From: Amyelois transitella
Lineage: Eukaryota; Arthropoda; Insecta; Lepidoptera; Pyralidae
Direction: 5' to 3'
Length of the DNA: 64,000 nt
NCBI RefSeq assembly: GCF_032362555.1
Contig: NC_083506.1
Coordinates: forward strand, 5,627,501-5,691,500
The translations under genes and the position numbers were made by a program. Position 1 is the first letter of the stretch. Each line of letters begins with the position of its first letter. This document shows, piece by piece, positions 59,516 to 64,000 of this stretch. Below the pieces are notes generated by a model. It did not search any database, had not been told where the DNA came from, and saw only the letters and a list, made by a program, of their open reading frames with translations.

Positions 59516-60540
59516 ACATTTTAGAACCAAGATAAAAAGAAAATCAGAATATTAAAAAAACAGGCTATCCGTACAAAGGCATACTATACTTACCTACTTA
59601 CTTACATATGAATTGTTTTCCGCATTAAATATACTTTGTCTTTGTACTCGTATATGGAAAACAGTCCTTCAGCTAGTGAAATAACGAAATGACTTTATAT
59701 TGAATTAATTCAGTCCGAAACGAAGCTACCGAACTAGAATTACTTTCGGCATTCATACACAGCGTCGCTGACGATATTATGCGCTAACTTTTATGCAAAT
59801 TCGCGGTGCAATAGGAGTGCATACCACCTGGGCTGCAGCTCTCGGCTCTCTCCCTAATTAACGGGGAAAGTTAGCGACAATGTTATGCTGAAATATCTCT
59901 CATTAGGATCTATTTATTTTCGGCATTGAAATGTAAAGATCAGTTTCAGTTATACTACTTCGATAACTGTTTTATATAAATTTTTCAGAATTGCTGGTTT
60001 TATTATGCCGAATTTTACAGAAGAAACATATTAAGACCCCTTTAATTCTGGGTTATAAGCTCTTTTCCAATTTAATGGTACTCGTAAAATATTATTTTGT
60101 TCATTGAATTTAATATCGTATTTTTACTGGATATTAGAATGTGTTTGATGTCGCTTTGCCCGATGGTTTAAAACAAGATTGTAACAATACTCGTACATTA
60201 ACACTCTTAATTAATGTCCCAGTAAAATTTGACATAACAAAATTTATGTATCGAATGTATGATAGCATTGCTTATATGAATCTTTTGGTGACATTTCCAA
60301 GTCGTATTGTGTTAAAGACTTTGTTTCTTGTTTGTTTGGAATTCAGGCAACCGCCATAAGGCTAGAAGGTTCATTGATCTAGATTGTACTAAATAAAAAT
60401 ATAGGACAAGAATGTAATGAAATAAAGTCAATTAGTAAAATATTTTGAAGCAAGCACTCTTCATTATATTGAGCCTTTTTGTTCGTCTCTTTTATATGCA
60501 GGTTACACTTACATGTCGCTTTTTGTTGTCACTTACCCAT

Positions 60541-60608
60541 ATTAACCCACACAGCTGAATATGGCCCTTCAGTCTTTTCAAGACTGTTAGCTCTGTCTAC
60601 CCCGCAAG
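60541..60608 (+). mobile_element. SINE (family 1) 3' fragment
   Basis: CACAGCTGAATATGG, CAGTCTTTTCAAGACTGTTA and CTCTGTCTACCCCGCAAGGG, running straight into a dinucleotide repeat where the TATG tail should be. Confidence 0.7.
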
Positions 60609-60635
60609 GGATATATATATATATATATATATATC
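60609..60635. repeat. (AT)n microsatellite
   Basis: About 13 uninterrupted AT units at the end of a SINE tail. Confidence 0.9.
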
Positions 60636-63009
60636 TCTTATTATGTGTATGTACCTTAGCCGGTTGCCCACCGTCACTCTTCCTTCAGTGGTACTTCTGG
60701 TAAGCCGCATGTAATAACTTTAAACACCATTCATATTACTAAACCTACTCTTAGCACTAAACAGAAAATTTTCGCTCCTCACAACAGCCAATCAATTATC
60801 CATCTACAGTTTACCGTAATCCAAAAAAAGTCAAAAGCAGGGATTGGATTCCAAAGCTGACCCGAACCAAGTGAGGTAATTAATTACGCGTGGTTGTTTT
60901 TGCAGTGGCTAGGCTACGAGGAAGAAACGGCAAGATTTATTGTTTGCGCCACTTCACTTTGACAAAAATATGGAGAGGATATAATTGACACGCAACACGA
61001 CGTGCGACTTTATGCGCTTTTTAATTGATTTAAGATAATATGAACAAAATGATGTTAGCTCCACAGAAAAAAATTCGTCTAGGCCTTACACTTTCATGAT
61101 TCCTCTTTTTTACACTCGCTTTGTTGGTGTATAATAAGAAGATGATTAAAATTACTATGATGCACTGATTTGTCATAAGTATAATAAATAGGCTTACAAA
61201 CAGAAAATGCCGCTATTTATTTTAAGTGAATTTATACGCAACCAGTCCGCAGGGGAATAGTAAAAATAAACAGATATGCTATTCATCCATATCAATTTTA
61301 TTTTGATACTTCGGCATCTCGACGGGGAATTACTAATCTTTTCTTTAATTCTGATCCCTTGTTTTCTTCAGACGGTAATAGAGCCGTAAGCCGGATTAAA
61401 GCGAATGCTCATTTCAGCCTCGTTTATATTGCATTGTCCGGGAAAAATAACAATAAAAGCTAAATGACGGCGGGTCGACTTCCACGCCTGTAAATGTACA
61501 AGATTGAAAATTAGGGTTGCCGGTTGTTATCATCTGGCCTCCCAACTTTACTGTCTTAACCAAATTATTCCTACGAAGTATCAAACTCAATCAACATTAT
61601 GGTGACAGTGGACAAGAAAATTTGTACCAGTTATTTGTAAAGAAAGTAATGTATACTTTCTTTTCTTAAAAAATTAAACTAAGTTTGTTAAAATTTATTA
61701 CAATTAAAAAAACATAATTAAAACAAATTTTCAAACATTATGAGAACACGAAGATATAATGCCACGTGCTAATTTCTGGGGGTGCTAGGTATGTTATTTT
61801 TATGATAAAAAAAAATTGAAGTTGATTATTTAGCTAGTTACGTATAATAAAATAGCACGTGACAAGAAAATTTGTAATATTATGCTTGTGCTAGTTTTAA
61901 CTTCGAGCACTATGGTACTTCTTCTTCTGTATACAGAAAAGTTATGAAATATCGCTTCATTTCACGAATATAAATAATATGAATTGGTAAAAATAACTAC
62001 AAAAATAGGAGGGACCACTTTAAAACATAAATTTGAAGGTTAATAAAACATAATATATTAGCTTCATATTTCGCATCTCGCAACATTAGGCTAATTAAGT
62101 TACACGAGCGTCATTTAGATATTAATTTAAATGTCTATATTAGAGTAACTTGATAAAATTTCACTATAACTGAAAGGTCGGGAATTTGTCCTCTCATTTA
62201 TTATAATGCCCAACGGGCAGATACCCAAATAAACTTGTACACAACTAAATTGGGTTGTTCCCGTTAGGGGTTACCTTGTTATGTGATTGAGATTGCCTAG
62301 CTAATGCCACAGAGGCTTCGCTTTAAACAAATTATAATAAAACTTCAAATTGGGGAATGACTGTCGAAATTGCTGGATGGAACAAGGGGTAGTAAGGTGC
62401 TGGTATGTTATTAAATCTATTGATGTTAGTGAACTCATTGTGTTACTTGTTTTATGACACATATGTGTTTGCTAAGAAAAACAATTAAATTATTTTGTTA
62501 TAATAAGTTGTCCTGTTAATTTTATCGCACAAATTCTTTATTACTTTGAAAGCATTGGTTTATTCACAAGAATATCTATGGTTAACTGTAAGTTGTTTTC
62601 TCGTTCAAAAACACAGTGTTGACCCCACATTAGTGGAAAAAGAAGATATTTTTCAACGAACAAATTAAGTTCTCCAGCTTAGATATCTTTATTTAAAGAC
62701 AAAATATTCAAACTAACTTTAAAGATTCCCGTGGTATTCGAATCCAAGATCTTATTTGAGTAAGCACAAGATTCAATGTGGTCGTTAACAATATGAAAAA
62801 TGGCTCATTATGGACCGCCACGCCACTTTAAGGACTTTTCTTTTAATAGCGCCGAAAATCCTTTTTTCTCTGCTTTTAGAGGTTTATTTCTGTGAGAATT
62901 TTCGAAAGCCTGGTAGAGTTGTGTCGTTATAAATACATATTATTTCATAATCAAGTCTTCATCACTTAGGGGGAGAAACTACCGAAAATTGCAAGATTAG
63001 AATTAGAAG

Positions 63010-63150
63010 TTTGGTTAAGTAGCTTAACAATCCGTGCAAATATTGCTAGCCTATCCCCTTTAAGAATATACCCAAGTTTATCAAATTTTTCGTTGATCGA
63101 CTGTTATAATGTGAGAGAAGAAGCAACTGGCTCACATAATGTCTTTTCAT
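63010..63150 (-). mobile_element. SINE (variant head), diverged
   Basis: TTGCTAGCCTATCCCCTTTA and CCCAAGTTTATC are body blocks in antisense; AAGCAACTGGCTCACATAAT resembles the variant head seen at 45150 and 47130. Confidence 0.45.
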
Positions 63151-63249
63151 CTATACAAGATCAGTATAGAAACGTCATTTAACTATCTCTATGCTGAATT
63201 TCATAAAAATCGATAACGTCAAATTTTTCACTGCGGTTTTCTGAATAAA

Positions 63250-63506
63250 TACATATAATCACGTCAATATCCCTTGTGGGATAGACAGAGGCAGCAGTCT
63301 TGAAAAGACTGATAGACAATGTTCAGCTGTTTGGCTTAATTGATAGAATTGAGATATACGTATCTCACTATACGTAGTGACAGGTTGCTAGCGTCGCCTA
63401 AAAGAAGAATCCCAATTAATTATCCCTTAGTCGTCTTTTACGACATTCATAGGAAAGGGATGGAGTGGTCCTATTCTTTTTTCTATTTGTGCCGGGAACC
63501 ACACGG
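63250..63506 (-). mobile_element. SINE (family 1), nearly full length
   Basis: On the minus strand it starts at CCGTGTGGTTCCCGGCAC and ends in the GGGATATTGACGTGATTATA tail. The middle contains a short insertion with an inverted TACG motif. No clear target-site duplication was found. Confidence 0.83.
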
Positions 63507-64000
63507 AATTTTTCATTTTTCTTAATACTTTGCAATAACACTATGATTTTAAAAGCTGAATAAAATAAAAACGGTAAAAGTGTTTAAAATTCTTCAAGAA
63601 ACTGTTAAACTTAAGTGTCTCAATTTTAACGCGAGCTTGGAGCTCCGCTAGGTCGTGTATTTTGCTAAAACACAATATTTACATTAACTATAAAGGGCCA
63701 GAAGCCTTTGCCCTCATTCATCAAAGCTATTTGACGTGTTAAAGTGTTAGTGGCGCGAAATAGAAATAGAAAATAAAAATAGCATCTTTTTGTTATGATA
63801 AATGTAGGTACAATGAGAGCTTGATTTTAATTAGTGTTTATAAGGAGATAGACTAAAGAAGAAAAATAATATAAACTTACTCTTGATTGACTATTACAAA
63901 ACATCGTAGGAAATCGCACGGATTGGGAGCACATTAAAAAATCGAAAGTGTTCTTGGATACAAACTCAACGGCATTACGAGTAGGTATATTGTAAAGCGT

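Larger units (their letters stand above)
49758..64000. other. Gene-free region, second part of the 26-kb desert
   Basis: No exon was recognised. Islands that differ from the AT-rich background and match no repeat in the window lie at 50630-50830, 53270-53420, 58000-58180, 59740-59930, 60900-61020 and 61300-61500. Their transcription-factor-like motifs suggest enhancers, possibly inside a long intron or the regulatory domain of a neighbouring gene. Confidence 0.45.

Noticed and set aside
1..64000. CRISPR arrays, operons, bacterial promoters
   Set aside because: The window is eukaryotic, with spliced genes and no regular repeat-spacer structure.

Overview
The window looks like nuclear DNA from a moth or butterfly. 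It is strongly AT-rich, has spliced genes with GT-AG introns, and carries many dispersed repeats of lepidopteran type: an RTE-like LINE, tailed SINEs, Helitron-like ends and MITEs. The order is an inference from gene content and repeat style; the species cannot be named from the sequence alone.

Two cellular genes can be assembled exon by exon with reading phase preserved throughout. On the minus strand (22388 down to 18565) is a nine-exon gene for snurportin-1 (about 406 aa), the import adaptor that recognises the trimethylguanosine cap of spliceosomal snRNPs. On the plus strand (25718 to 37868) is a 17-exon gene for Integrator subunit 6 (about 972 aa), part of the complex that cleaves the 3' ends of nascent snRNAs. 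They lie head to head, 3.3 kb apart between start codons, and act at an early and a late step of the same snRNA pathway.

Layout: 1-4.3 kb, no gene, degenerate repeats. 4.3-7.7 kb, a complete SINE with target-site duplications, then a 5'-truncated RTE-like LINE with endonuclease and reverse transcriptase in one long frame and one frameshift. 7.7-18.5 kb, no recognised gene, with three prominent inverted-repeat structures (13.86, 16.2 and 17.56 kb), a second LINE 3' fragment joined to an inverted SINE, and one promoter-like GC-rich patch. 18.5-22.4 kb, snurportin-1. 22.4-25.7 kb, intergenic, with Helitron-like and SINE insertions. 25.7-38.1 kb, INTS6, whose introns hold SINE pieces, a LINE tail and a PIF/Harbinger-like MITE. 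38.1-64 kb, a 26-kb stretch without a recognisable exon, holding many SINE copies, a Helitron-like element, a TTAA-flanked inverted-repeat element, a 24-bp palindromic tandem array, a 170-bp tandem duplication and several islands that look like regulatory DNA.

The SINE family that peppers the window ends in a sequence homologous to the last 50 bases of the resident LINE, including the TATG microsatellite tail. This suggests that the LINE supplies, or supplied, the machinery that moves the SINE.
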